Assembly: GCF_004799755.1 (NCBI RefSeq)
Contig: NZ_SLUB01000045.1
Span: 1 to 37,059, forward strand
Direction of reading: 5' to 3'
DNA: 37,059 nt
From: Bacillus timonensis
GTDB lineage: Bacteria > Bacillota > Bacilli > Bacillales > Bacillaceae_L
Below the pieces are notes generated by a model. The model saw only the letters and a list, made by a program, of their open reading frames with translations, searched no databases and was not told the DNA's origin. The first letter of the stretch is position 1. Every line of letters begins with the position of its first letter. Below, one piece after another: positions 8,610 to 17,335 of this stretch. Made by a program: the position numbers and the translations under genes.

Positions 8610-8807
8610 AAATTAATTAGTGATAGTTCTCTTAATATCTTTCTAAATACTAATCTATTTCTTCAAAAGACCCCAAATATAAGAAATCATTTAGTTTAAA
8701 GTTCATGAATTCCACTCAATGAAACTCAACATCCCTACAACGGAACTCAACTAAAATTAGAATACCACAAACCTTTTTAATTGTCAGTAAATTTTTATAA
8801 TTTTTAT

Positions 8808-9797
8808 TTATACTTTTACAAGAGCTCCAGCTTGAATAGATTCATAGCATGCTTCAAGTGCACGCACATTGTAAATTGCAGAATTTCCTGAGTTAATAGG
8901 GTGTGTATCATTCAAAATTGCATTAGAAAAATGTTCTACTTCTAGGAGAAAAATATCACCATGGATTTTTTCTTCGCGGGTCGATCCTGTAGTTTGTACA
9001 ATTACTAGACCTACATGACCATTAAAATCAGGACGAAAAGCAAAAGGGACTCTTATTGTACCTTTTGTACCGATCACTTCATATTCTTGCCTGCGCACCA
9101 TATCAAAGCTACAATCAAAGAATGCAGGTATTCCATTTGCTAGATCAAAATATCCGTGTGTCGATAGGTCAATTCCTGATACTAAGTCAATTTGTGAATG
9201 AGCCCGAACTTCAATAGGTTCTGAATGGGAGATATTTCTGATGGCGTGGATCGCATAGCAACCAACATCATATAAACTACCTCCACCCATTTCTTTTCTC
9301 ATCCGAATGTTCGTATCTCGATTTTCCATATAATAAGAATGACTTGCTCTAATCAGTTTTACCTCGCCAATTTCCCCTGAAGTGATTATTTCTTTGACTC
9401 GATCATGCTGTGGATGAAATTGATACATAAATCCTTCCATGAACTTCACATTTTGTTCTCTACATATTTGAACCATTTCAATGACTTCGTCAGACGTTAA
9501 GGTTGCTGGTTTTTCACATAGAACATGCTTTCCTTGTTTCGAAGCCTCAATCACCCATTTTTTATGTAAATGGTTTGGAAGTGGGATATATACAGCATCA
9601 ACATCCTTGTCATGAAGGAGAGCATTATAGTCCTCATATGCTCTTGGAATATTGAATTCTTTAGCGACTTCATGGGCTTTACTTCCGCGACTTGCGATTG
9701 CAATGATTTCGGAATTCTTTGCCCGCAAGAGAGCCGGAATGAATTGTGTTCGTCCTATATTTGCAGTACTTAAAACACCCCAACGAATTTTGCTCAT
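8808..9797 (-). CDS. Gfo/Idh/MocA family oxidoreductase
   Basis: 329 residues from ATG 9797. The frame extends to a GTG at 9815, but that GTG is part of the GGGAGGA ribosome binding site serving 9797. It has IRWGVLSTANIGR at the N terminus, CEKPATL near residue 95, and GGGSLYDVGCYAIHAIRN. It is a paralogue of the protein at 4527-5492 in the TRAP operon. It is the last gene of the CoA-transferase operon, 89 bases after the VOC gene. Having one member in each operon suggests the two operons act on related compounds. Confidence 0.88.
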   Translation of the reverse strand: MSKIRWGVLSTANIGRTQFIPALLRAKNSEIIAIASRGSKAHEVAKEFNIPRAYEDYNALLHDKDVDAVYIPLPNHLHKKWVIEASKQGKHVLCEKPATLTSDEVIEMVQICREQNVKFMEGFMYQFHPQHDRVKEIITSGEIGEVKLIRASHSYYMENRDTNIRMRKEMGGGSLYDVGCYAIHAIRNISHSEPIEVRAHSQIDLVSGIDLSTHGYFDLANGIPAFFDCSFDMVRRQEYEVIGTKGTIRVPFAFRPDFNGHVGLVIVQTTGSTREEKIHGDIFLLEVEHFSNAILNDTHPINSGNSAIYNVRALEACYESIQAGALVKV

Positions 9798-9886
9798 TTC
9801 GACATCCTCCCTCACTTAATTCTCCCTAAAAGGAAACTCTTTTACTCATTTTCACCGATTTCACGAGATGGGAGTTGGTTTGACTA

Positions 9887-10303
9887 TTACATATAACTGA
9901 CATCTATATCTAGTAACTTTGTAACTGAATTATTTTTCGCTTGGATCAACTCAAGTACGAGCCCTTCAGGTAATTGAACCCAATTACGTCCTTTAGGTAA
10001 CTCTGTCACGCACCAGGAATACACCTCTTGGAGTGCGGTTTCCAAATTTTCTGTAGTGATAGCAATATGAAGTAGTTGCCCCTCTGATTTTTCATACCTG
10101 GGGTTAGAGATTATCTGGAGACCACCCTGTAGCCACACCTGGTTAGGGTTTGTTTCAGATCCTTCCATATTAACGACTTCCATTCCAAGTGCCTCCCTGA
10201 AGAAACGAATATGCCAATGGATGTCTTTTACGCAAAATGCAGTATGCTCAATATACGATTTTTTTTGATAACCCATAACCTGCTCACTCTCTTCCATGCA
10301 CAT
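9887..10303 (-). CDS. VOC (glyoxalase/bleomycin-resistance fold) family protein
   Basis: 138 residues in one vicinal-oxygen-chelate module: IEHTAFCVKDIHWHIRFF, then LGMEVV, a central IISNP strand, HIAITTEN, and VLELIQ near the C terminus. The histidines of IEHTAF and LLHIAI and the E of VLELIQ are plausible metal ligands. The family covers epimerases, lyases, dioxygenases and glyoxalases, so the reaction is unknown. An epimerase or lyase acting on a CoA-ester or keto-acid intermediate would suit its operon. The start is uncertain: ATG 10303 has a weak ribosome binding site and ATG 10276 also fits. Confidence 0.75.
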   Translation of the reverse strand: MCMEESEQVMGYQKKSYIEHTAFCVKDIHWHIRFFREALGMEVVNMEGSETNPNQVWLQGGLQIISNPRYEKSEGQLLHIAITTENLETALQEVYSWCVTELPKGRNWVQLPEGLVLELIQAKNNSVTKLLDIDVSYM

Positions 10304-10322
10304 TGTATATTTCTTGTAACTT

Positions 10323-11267
10323 CTAATTTACTAGTTCTTTAACGTTCATAAGCTTGTATTCAATTCCCTTAATAGAAGCTACTAATGATTGATTAACTGG
10401 TGTTGGAATATTACTCATTTTCCCCAATCTTACTATCGCACCATTAATATAATCAATTTCAGTTACAGACCCTTTTTCTAGACTTTGTAGAGTAGAAGTC
10501 TTGAAATCTGTAGGTAATCCTTCAGCAGCTTTTAACCAAATTTCTTCAGGATCTTCCGTTGCTAGGACTATTCCGTTCGCTTTTGCAACAGTAATTCCCT
10601 CTGCGATAGCTTCGAATGCACATTCCTTAATTTCTGGTACCTTATACAAGCTACCATATGTTAGCCCTGTAATACCTGACAAAGCACCCGTGGCAGTATT
10701 GATTAATAACTTGTCCCAAAGAATCCCCTTAATGTTATGACTTACTACTGTTAACAATCCCGCTTTTGAAAACAATTTTGCAACTTGAGTCACTCTATCT
10801 GTAATCCTACCATCTAGCTCCCCAATATATGTGTATTTATTCTTTGTTCCAGCAAGAACACATCCCGTTCTTAACATTACACCACCTACATATGTTTTTC
10901 CTGCTAGTATTCGATCTTTCCCTACAACTTCAGCAATGATTTCCTCATTACCCAGACCGTTTTGTAATGACATAACTATCGTATGATCACCGATGAGACC
11001 CCTTGCATTTTCAATAGCTTCCTTAGTATTGAATGATTTTACAAGTACAATAAGCAAGTCTACTGGACCAATTCCTTCACAATTTTGTCTAGCCTGTACC
11101 TTTACCCGCTTTTCAGTCATTCCATCCGTAAGTATAAGACCTTTGGTGTTAATAACATCTACATATTTTTGGCGATGGTTGATTAAAAACACCTGCATCC
11201 CAGCTTCAGCCAATGTCCCGCCAATTGCGCTACCTAACGAACCAGCTCCTACTATACAAATCTTCAT
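10323..11267 (-). CDS. Ketopantoate reductase-like (ApbA/PanE family) 2-keto-acid reductase
   Basis: 314 residues from ATG 11267, behind GAGGTGA. GAGSLG at residues 7-12 is the NADP-binding loop, QNG is at 102-104, and the catalytic lysine fits K186 in WDKLLIN with N190. ApbA/PanE enzymes reduce ketopantoate or other branched 2-keto acids with NADPH. Here the gene sits between a MaoC hydratase and a VOC protein, away from any pantothenate gene. A catabolic role on another 2-keto acid is more likely than pantothenate synthesis. That specificity is inference. Confidence 0.85.
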   Translation of the reverse strand: MKICIVGAGSLGSAIGGTLAEAGMQVFLINHRQKYVDVINTKGLILTDGMTEKRVKVQARQNCEGIGPVDLLIVLVKSFNTKEAIENARGLIGDHTIVMSLQNGLGNEEIIAEVVGKDRILAGKTYVGGVMLRTGCVLAGTKNKYTYIGELDGRITDRVTQVAKLFSKAGLLTVVSHNIKGILWDKLLINTATGALSGITGLTYGSLYKVPEIKECAFEAIAEGITVAKANGIVLATEDPEEIWLKAAEGLPTDFKTSTLQSLEKGSVTEIDYINGAIVRLGKMSNIPTPVNQSLVASIKGIEYKLMNVKELVN

Positions 11268-11303
11268 ATCTATCATCACCTCGTCTTATTGGATAATTGG
11301 TCT

Positions 11304-11738
11304 TCATTTATCAACAGTAAAGAATTTTAAAATGTGTTGTGCCACTACACATAGTTCACCTTTTTGATTGTATACCTCAACTTTTGCGTATGATTTTAAA
11401 TTTTCTTCATCTATTTGTATGATTGTATAGTGAGCTGTCAACGTATCACCAAAGAACACTGGATTTGTAAATCGAAGCCGATCATAGCCATAGGAAACGC
11501 TAGGCATTTCTGATCGAGCCTGAACTTGAATAAGTGTTGAGGCCGTTGAACCTAATGCGAATACAAGAACTCCGTGCGCAATTCTAGTTTTATATGGTGT
11601 ATTTTTCATGAATTCCTCATTCATATGCATTTGACTAAAGTCTCCCGTTATTCCTGCAAACAAATATACATCTGATTCGCTAATCGTTTTTGTGTATGAA
11701 ATTGTGTCACCAACTTGAAATGGTAATTGAATATTCAT
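11304..11738 (-). CDS. MaoC-type (R)-enoyl-CoA hydratase/dehydratase
   Basis: 144 residues, the length of a single hot-dog-fold PhaJ-like hydratase. The hydratase-2 signature is visible: FAGITGDFSQMH with D33 and H38 as the catalytic pair, followed by RIAHG (52-56). Compared with the common GDxNPxH, N and P are replaced by S and Q, so specificity may be shifted. Such enzymes add or remove water from acyl-CoAs. It lies 57 bases after the CoA-transferase gene, which would supply the acyl-CoA. The ATG has GGGGAGAG upstream. Confidence 0.88.
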   Translation of the reverse strand: MNIQLPFQVGDTISYTKTISESDVYLFAGITGDFSQMHMNEEFMKNTPYKTRIAHGVLVFALGSTASTLIQVQARSEMPSVSYGYDRLRFTNPVFFGDTLTAHYTIIQIDEENLKSYAKVEVYNQKGELCVVAQHILKFFTVDK

Positions 11739-11795
11739 CGTATCTCTCCCCTGTTTAATATTTATAGCAATACCCTGAAAAACATTTTCTGCAAC

Positions 11796-13391
11796 TTAAT
11801 ACTTCTCTAACCATTCATTCCGAATACCCATTGGTTCTGGCAAAAACAGACGCGAATCCATTTCTTTAAGATCTTTGGCGACGTGTGGTCTGAAACCCAT
11901 CTGAGCAAAAATATCACGTTCAATATCTATTCCAGGAGCAATTTCGGATAATTCCAATCCACCCTGAGGTCGAAGTCTAAATACTGCACGTTCTGTAATA
12001 TAAAGAACTTCTTTTCCTTCTTCTACTGCCACTTTTCCGTTGAAAGTAATTTCATCTACTAGTGAGACGAACTTCTGAAAACGACCTTCTTTCTCGATCT
12101 GCACGCTACCATTACTAATCTCCGTTTTCAATCCACCAGCAGTAAGAGTGCCACTAAATATGATCTTCTTACTTTTAGATGTAATGTTGATAAAACCGCC
12201 TGTGCCAACGATTTTACCATTGAATCTGGATACATTAACATTCCCAAACTCGTCAACTTCAGCAAAACTAAGGAAACAAACGTCTAGTCCCCCACCATCA
12301 TAGAAATCAAACTGCGATGCCATGTCTATGACTGCCCTGTTATTGACACTGGCCCCAAAAAAGATACCTTGCGCAGTTACCCCACCGATAGGTCCCGTCT
12401 CGACTGTTAGGGTAAAATCCTCACTTACTCCTTCTTCTTGGGCAATGACTCCAATTCCATCTGAAATACCAACCCCCACATTTCCTATATCTCCTGGCGT
12501 TATTTCAAAAAGCGCCCGGCGTGCAATGACCTTTCGTTGATCAAGAGGAGGTATCGTAATTTCTCCCGTTTCAGCTATAAAATCTCCAGACATAAAACGA
12601 TTAACTCCACCAACGTATAATTGGGGTTGTTCAGGAACCACAACTACCGCATCTACAAGGAATCCGGGTACTTTAACATTCTTAGGATGAAGTGTGCGTG
12701 CCTTCGCCAATCTTTGTACTTGTGCAATAACGATTCCTCCATTATTTTTAACCGCTTGTGCCATTGGTAAAATATCCAGAAATGTAATTTCATCTTCCAT
12801 CGTAATATACCCATCAGTATCCGCTGTTGTACCGCGAATAATAGCCACATCAGGACAAATGGTCTGATAAAATAACCAGTCACGCCCATCTATTTTCATC
12901 AACTTAATTAATTCTTCCGTTGTACGTTCATTTAATCTCCCACCACTTTGCCTTGGATCGATATATGTACCTAAGCCGACATGTGTAAGAATCCCAGGCT
13001 GTCCCGCCGCTGCCGCCCGCAATAATTGACTCATGACACCCATTGGAAAATTGTAACCCTCGATTTCATTCGCGGCGACCATTTCTGCAAGGCGAGGGGA
13101 TTGATCCCAATGTCCACCTATTGCTCTTTTAACCATTCCATGCTGGGCAAGCGGGGATAGTCCTCGGTCATCACGATTTCCAAGGCCAGTCGAAAAATAA
13201 TATGTTAAATCCCGAGGTTCTTGTGTATCGCGGTACCTCTTTGCCAGTGCTTCAATAACTGCAGTTGGTTCTGTAATTCCCCCACCCGCCCCAAGGAATG
13301 CGATCGTCACTCCAGAAGGGATCATATTTACAGCTTCTTCCGGAGTCAATATGTTCACATTGCTCTTTAGCCTAGTAGTTCGTTTCATCAT
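11796..13391 (-). CDS. Family I CoA-transferase (fused alpha-beta, YdiF/propionate CoA-transferase type)
   Basis: 531 residues, the usual length of fused acetate/propionate-type CoA-transferases. The N-terminal half has FLGAGGGITEPTAVIEAL; the second half has TVETGPIGGV, with E331 the likely glutamate that carries the CoA thioester intermediate. It moves CoA from acetyl- or another acyl-CoA to a short carboxylic acid, activating it for the MaoC hydratase downstream. It is the first gene of operon B. ATG 13391 or 13388 can be used; AGGGGGAG precedes both and spacing favours 13388. LysR and IclR regulator genes lie just upstream in the same direction. Confidence 0.92.
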   Translation of the reverse strand: MMKRTTRLKSNVNILTPEEAVNMIPSGVTIAFLGAGGGITEPTAVIEALAKRYRDTQEPRDLTYYFSTGLGNRDDRGLSPLAQHGMVKRAIGGHWDQSPRLAEMVAANEIEGYNFPMGVMSQLLRAAAAGQPGILTHVGLGTYIDPRQSGGRLNERTTEELIKLMKIDGRDWLFYQTICPDVAIIRGTTADTDGYITMEDEITFLDILPMAQAVKNNGGIVIAQVQRLAKARTLHPKNVKVPGFLVDAVVVVPEQPQLYVGGVNRFMSGDFIAETGEITIPPLDQRKVIARRALFEITPGDIGNVGVGISDGIGVIAQEEGVSEDFTLTVETGPIGGVTAQGIFFGASVNNRAVIDMASQFDFYDGGGLDVCFLSFAEVDEFGNVNVSRFNGKIVGTGGFINITSKSKKIIFSGTLTAGGLKTEISNGSVQIEKEGRFQKFVSLVDEITFNGKVAVEEGKEVLYITERAVFRLRPQGGLELSEIAPGIDIERDIFAQMGFRPHVAKDLKEMDSRLFLPEPMGIRNEWLEKY

Positions 13392-13552
13392 ACTCCCCCT
13401 GTAATTAGCGTTTTTTAGCTTGAATATTCAGACTTCCATTAATATTAGTTTATCTTGGATATCTGAAAATGAAAAATGAATATAATTACTGGGATCTATG
13501 AACATTTGGAATAACTAGCTTTTTAAAAAATAGTTCCTACTTTCCAAAGCAA

Positions 13553-13584
13553 AAAATCCGAAGAGTTTTGTCTCTTCGGATTTT
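13553..13584 (-). terminator. Terminator of the IclR-LysR unit
   Basis: AAAATCCGAAGAG and CTCTTCGGATTTT form a perfect 13-bp stem with a 6-base loop. The minus strand ends in TTTTTT. It lies about 35 bases after the LysR stop codon and separates the regulator genes from operon B. Confidence 0.85.
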
Positions 13585-13618
13585 AAATATCTAGATCATG
13601 TTAATTAATTGTCTTGCT

Positions 13619-14527
13619 CTATTGAAAGTAAATGGATTTTTTATTATTGAAATGAGATATGTTTTTAATAACGAAATTCTTGAATTGTTCAACTACCGGT
13701 GACATATAGCTATTAGTTCGCCATGCCATTACTATTACTCTGCTACACTGTGGTTTTCGAACACGAAGCAGAGAAACTTTCGTCATATCAATGCTAGGTG
13801 TATACGGGATAAGCGCAACTCCACAGTTTGCAGCAACAAGGCCACAAATGATTTCATCCTCAGAACCTTCGATCTCCACCTTTGGAAAAAACCCAGCATC
13901 TTGACAAAATTTATCAATGACATGACGTAACGGCAAGTCTTTATGATAGTGTACGAATGGATCGTTGGCTACCTCAGATAAGTCAACAAAATTCCTATTG
14001 GATAACGAATGATTTTTCGGAACTACCAAAAAAAGCTCTTCGTTAATAATTGAAATTGCACTTATATTTTCAACCTTGTCTTGAGGTGAGCAAAAGACAA
14101 GATCCACTTCGGTTGTTTCTAATTTGCGGATAATTTCCCCAGTAACCCCTTGAGATAATTGAAACCTTACACCAGGTGATTCTTGTAAATAATGTCGAAT
14201 TAAATTAGGAACAAAACTCGGACGTAATGAAGGGATAAAACCAAATGAAATGATCCCTGAAGTGGAATCAACTATACTATGTATCTTTTCCTGGGCATCA
14301 GTCATTTCTTGTACCGCTCGATTTGCATGTTCAAGAAAAATGTTGCCATAAGTATTTAGGCTCACTCCTCGTGAGTTTCGTTCAAACAACGTGACCCCAA
14401 TATCTTGTTCCAATCGGGCAATAGACTTACTTAACGCTGATTGGGTGAGTGATAGTATTTTTGCAGCCTTTGTTATATTTTGTACTTTTGATAAAACCAG
14501 AAAATTAGTAAGTTGTTGAAAATCCAC
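13619..14527 (-). CDS. LysR family transcriptional regulator
   Basis: 302 residues, standard LysR length. The winged helix-turn-helix spans about residues 1-60, with SLTQSALSKSIARLEQDIG then TLFERNSRG. The rest is a periplasmic-binding-protein-like effector domain (roughly 90-295). It begins at GTG 14527, supported by GGGGGA. It lies 34 bases after an IclR gene and upstream of the CoA-transferase operon, which it may activate in response to a carboxylic acid. The target is inferred from position only. Confidence 0.92.
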   Translation of the reverse strand: MDFQQLTNFLVLSKVQNITKAAKILSLTQSALSKSIARLEQDIGVTLFERNSRGVSLNTYGNIFLEHANRAVQEMTDAQEKIHSIVDSTSGIISFGFIPSLRPSFVPNLIRHYLQESPGVRFQLSQGVTGEIIRKLETTEVDLVFCSPQDKVENISAISIINEELFLVVPKNHSLSNRNFVDLSEVANDPFVHYHKDLPLRHVIDKFCQDAGFFPKVEIEGSEDEIICGLVAANCGVALIPYTPSIDMTKVSLLRVRKPQCSRVIVMAWRTNSYMSPVVEQFKNFVIKNISHFNNKKSIYFQ

Positions 14528-14561
14528 CTTGAATCCCCCTCTCGACAGCCGGTAAGTAAGT

Positions 14562-15329
14562 TTAACCTTTCGTCTTCATAAATCCAAGATTGGCAGAAAT
14601 CTCAATTCCACCATCGATTAGTTGTTTTTTTAATTTGGAAATAGCTTCTTCCTTAAATCTTACAGTTGGTCCTGAAATTGATAATGCGGCAATTACATTG
14701 CCATTGACATCAAATATTGGGGTAGCAATTGCTGATGACCCCACTTCTCGTTCATCTATACTCTTTGCAAAGCGTTCGTCTACAATTTGTTGGAGTTCTT
14801 CTTTTAAATCTTCTTTGCTTCTTTTCGGACTCTCGCGATTATATATGTTTTCAATATAATCATTAGCTTGATATGCTAGTAAGACTTTTCCAGTTGCCCC
14901 TAATGTGAGTGGAAGTTTTTCACCAATTCTTACAGCATGTCTAACAGACTGTAAGCTTTCAAACTGCTGAATGCATATTCTACTATCATTTTCCAACACA
15001 TACAGGTTAACCGTTTCTCTTGTTTGATCGCGAAGTTTTTCCATCGTTGCTTTTGCAACTGAGCGAATTTCAATCGATCGTCCAGCAAGGTTACCAATAA
15101 AATACAACTGCTTTCCTAGTTTATACTTAAATGTTGAAGGGTCTCTCTCAACAAAGTTATTCAACTCTAATGTATATAGTAATCGGATAACTGTTGATTT
15201 TGCCAGATTAATTTTTTTCGATATTTCGGTAAGTGAAAGTTCATTTTCCTCTATTGTAAAACAATTTAAGATATCTATAGCTCTTTGCAATGAACGAATT
15301 CCCTTTTCTTGTTCTGCTGAGTTCATCAA
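14562..15329 (-). CDS. IclR family transcriptional regulator
   Basis: 255 residues. The N-terminal winged helix (about 12-75) has LSLTEISKKINLAKSTVIRL and NNFVERDP; the C-terminal effector domain (about 80-250) has LPLTLGATGKVLLAY and SAIATPIFDVNGNVIAALSISGP, both typical of IclR. These proteins usually control acid or aromatic catabolism and often repress their own gene. A 21-base AT-rich inverted repeat at 15448-15468 is a candidate autoregulatory operator. The start is TTG 15329 with ATG 15326 as an alternative. Confidence 0.93.
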   Translation of the reverse strand: MMNSAEQEKGIRSLQRAIDILNCFTIEENELSLTEISKKINLAKSTVIRLLYTLELNNFVERDPSTFKYKLGKQLYFIGNLAGRSIEIRSVAKATMEKLRDQTRETVNLYVLENDSRICIQQFESLQSVRHAVRIGEKLPLTLGATGKVLLAYQANDYIENIYNRESPKRSKEDLKEELQQIVDERFAKSIDEREVGSSAIATPIFDVNGNVIAALSISGPTVRFKEEAISKLKKQLIDGGIEISANLGFMKTKG

Positions 15330-15447
15330 TAATCATCGCCTCTAAATAATATTTTCTAGCATTAATTCTACCTATTCTCTCTATCTTCTATGCAGTTTAA
15401 GAATTATAAAATTAATATACCAAGTGACTTTTTAATAAGTATTTACA

Positions 15448-15468
15448 ATAATTTATATGATAAATTAT
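15448..15468. promoter_or_regulatory. 21-base inverted repeat upstream of the iclR-type gene
   Basis: ATAATTTAT, a 3-base spacer, then ATAAATTAT: nine perfect paired positions. It lies about 120 bases upstream of the IclR start. It could be the operator for this regulator. It could also be chance in AT-rich DNA. Confidence 0.45.
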
Positions 15469-15519
15469 ATGTATTTTCACCCTGTAGCCAGCTTTTACTA
15501 CATCGTACCTAAATAGTAC

Positions 15520-15557
15520 AAAAAACGGGGGAGAAGAAAAACAATTTGTTTTCCTCC
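15520..15557 (-). terminator. Terminator after the polytopic membrane protein gene
   Basis: On the minus strand GGAGGAAAAC pairs with GTTTT(T)C(TT)CTCC with small bulges, followed by CCCGTTTTTTG. It lies directly after the stop at 15564 and ends that transcript before the IclR gene. Confidence 0.6.
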
Positions 15558-15563
15558 AATATT

Positions 15564-16910
15564 TTAAAGCAAGGTAATCAAGTATGCCACACCTATCGTT
15601 AACAACATATAGAATAACGCATATGGGATATTCATTAATCCTACTTTGTATGGATTTACTTTAATGATATCGGCCAAAATCGATAATGATACGTTGTATG
15701 GACTGTAGATAATTGTTGCTAAACTACAAGAAATAAATACAAGTGTTAATGAAATACTAGGTATTGAAGGTATGATTGGAGCTAATAATTCTGCAATAAG
15801 AGTAATTGAAACTAATGGATGAAATCCTATTAAGGCTGTAATTAAGAAGTAAACGCCAATCATTAAGAAAAAAAGTAAAGTATTTTCAGTGTTGGCACTA
15901 AATATCGTTTGCAAGAATTCCAGATGCCCTGCAGCTGAAAGCATGCCTACAAAAAATCCTGCTGTTAAAAACATAAAAAAGTAATTAGATAAATTATTTG
16001 TTCTTTCAATCCAGTGGGGCACAGTCATTTTTAAATATCGTTTAGGTCTGCGAATAACAAACGCCCAGACTATTGAAATAGGTAAAATTAAAAGAATAAT
16101 AGAAAATAAATAACCTTTATTTAATATAAGTTGTAGTAAATTAACCCCAATAATAAAGATAACAAGTAAGATAAGCATTTCAGTAACATTTTTACGGAAC
16201 TTTTGTGGAGAAATCTCCTTGACAACCGTATTTATATTTAACTCTTGTTTATATTTAAAATGCGCAAAGGTTAAATCAACAGTGGTTGCGATTAAAACGA
16301 TTATAAGCATTAGAGGTAATATATGGATATAATTTGCCCGTGTAATATCCAATGAAATACTAACCATAACTTCCATAGGGCTCCATGAAAGACATAAAGC
16401 ATAACTTCGTAATAAACTCTGAGCTTTAAATTTATCTATGGTCTTTTTAGGTAATTGCTTCATTGAATTATTTAAAGAATTACTTAATAAAGGGATTGTT
16501 GCAATATTTAAAAATAGTCCAAGTAAATGCGTTACAAGAAAACTTCGCGTGTATAGCTTACTTAAATGGGTGATTCCTTGTTGCAAAAATAAACTTAAAC
16601 TTTGATCATAGCGACCAACTCGAATAAGAGAATTAATAAACGGCAGAAATAGAAATAATGACAGCATGCCTAACATAGCCTCAAAGTTAAGGAAAAGCTC
16701 TTCCCACTCCAATTGACTTTGGAAAAATAAAAAAAAGCCAATTATAGTAAATATAAGGCCAGATTTTAAATACAAACCCCTCGCGTAAAATAAAGAAATG
16801 ATTAACGCAATGGTTGCACAAATTCCCATTGAAAAGGAAAGTAGTGGATGTTCGATAAAACGAGATAGGATGTAAAAAAAAATTAATAGTGAATAAGCAA
16901 AAACGCGCAT
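15564..16910 (-). CDS. Polytopic membrane protein, probable ion-transporter-superfamily carrier
   Basis: 448 residues from ATG 16910, which has AAGGAAGG eight bases upstream; a longer frame to 16949 lacks one. The protein is almost entirely hydrophobic, with about ten to twelve membrane segments. A short charged cytoplasmic stretch lies near the middle (FKYKQELNINTVVKEISPQ). Two similar regions, LSWSPMEVMVSISLD in the first half and GFHPLVSITLIAELLAPI in the second, look like the paired hairpin loops of internally duplicated carboxylate carriers (DcuC/CitM-like). I do not recognise the exact family. Divergent from the TTT transporter operon, it may be an exporter or a further acid carrier. 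Confidence 0.6.
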   Translation of the reverse strand: MRVFAYSLLIFFYILSRFIEHPLLSFSMGICATIALIISLFYARGLYLKSGLIFTIIGFFLFFQSQLEWEELFLNFEAMLGMLSLFLFLPFINSLIRVGRYDQSLSLFLQQGITHLSKLYTRSFLVTHLLGLFLNIATIPLLSNSLNNSMKQLPKKTIDKFKAQSLLRSYALCLSWSPMEVMVSISLDITRANYIHILPLMLIIVLIATTVDLTFAHFKYKQELNINTVVKEISPQKFRKNVTEMLILLVIFIIGVNLLQLILNKGYLFSIILLILPISIVWAFVIRRPKRYLKMTVPHWIERTNNLSNYFFMFLTAGFFVGMLSAAGHLEFLQTIFSANTENTLLFFLMIGVYFLITALIGFHPLVSITLIAELLAPIIPSIPSISLTLVFISCSLATIIYSPYNVSLSILADIIKVNPYKVGLMNIPYALFYMLLTIGVAYLITLL

Positions 16911-17128
16911 GGATGCTACCTTCCTTTCATAGGAGTATTCAAAAAACAAGTTTCTATCAGGCCCCCTGGATTAATACTACAGAAAAATTAGTATCATGTT
17001 GTTATATAACTCTTCTTTTTTTCCCTTTACTCATGTGATCCACCTCTTGGATATAGTATTCATAGTATTTTAAGGTCTAAAAAATCAATGATTCAGTATT
17101 GTAAAAAAAGTCTAAATGTTATAAACTT

Positions 17129-17143
17129 ATGTCAACGTTTACA
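17129..17143 (+). promoter_or_regulatory. Candidate cre site upstream of the TTT operon
   Basis: ATGTCAACGTTTACA matches the cre consensus WTGNAANCGNWWNCW at 14 of 15 positions (C in place of A at position 5). The near-palindromic core also matches on the other strand. It lies about 305 bases before tctC, far for a repressor, so it may act on the divergent membrane gene or on a distant promoter. Confidence 0.5.
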
Positions 17144-17308
17144 ACATAATTTTTAATAGATTGAATTAGTAGGAGTAATTGATTTTTAAAATAACATAAT
17201 TTGGTATATACGTCTATATCCCAATTTCCCGCTATTTAAATAGTAAAGTAGGTCTACATAATAAGTGTTTTGTCTGCTACATACTAATAAATTTGCTTTA
17301 ATGTTCAC

Positions 17309-17320
17309 TAGATCGATCTA
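17309..17320. promoter_or_regulatory. Operator palindrome O2 (TTT operon)
   Basis: TAGATCGATCTA is a perfect 12-base palindrome, identical to the core of the sites at 8592-8609 and 28845-28860. It is immediately followed by a run of A and a perfect ribosome binding site. It lies within the probable transcription start or 5' leader of tctC, a placement that suits repression. Confidence 0.75.
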
Positions 17321-17335
17321 AAAAAGGAGGTGATA

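Larger units (their letters stand above)
8501..8807. other. 307-base intergenic region carrying the TRAP operon control sites
   Basis: This gap holds the leader of dctQ, a cre site, the 18-base palindrome, and beyond them about 200 AT-rich bases. At 8707-8752 ACTCAA occurs three times in direct orientation (CACTCAA, AAACTCAA, GGAACTCAA). No clear terminator for the Gfo gene ending at 8808 was found. A confident -35/-10 pair for the TRAP operon could not be fixed by eye. Confidence 0.6.

Noticed and set aside
13585-13600. TATCTAGATCATG near 13588-13600 as a further copy of the operator
   Set aside because: Only part of one half-site matches and it is not palindromic in the same way.
17221-17310. 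A definite -35/-10 promoter for tctC
   Set aside because: CATAAT at 17257-17262 and TTGCTT at 17293-17298 are partial matches without a good partner at 16-18 bases, so no promoter is called.
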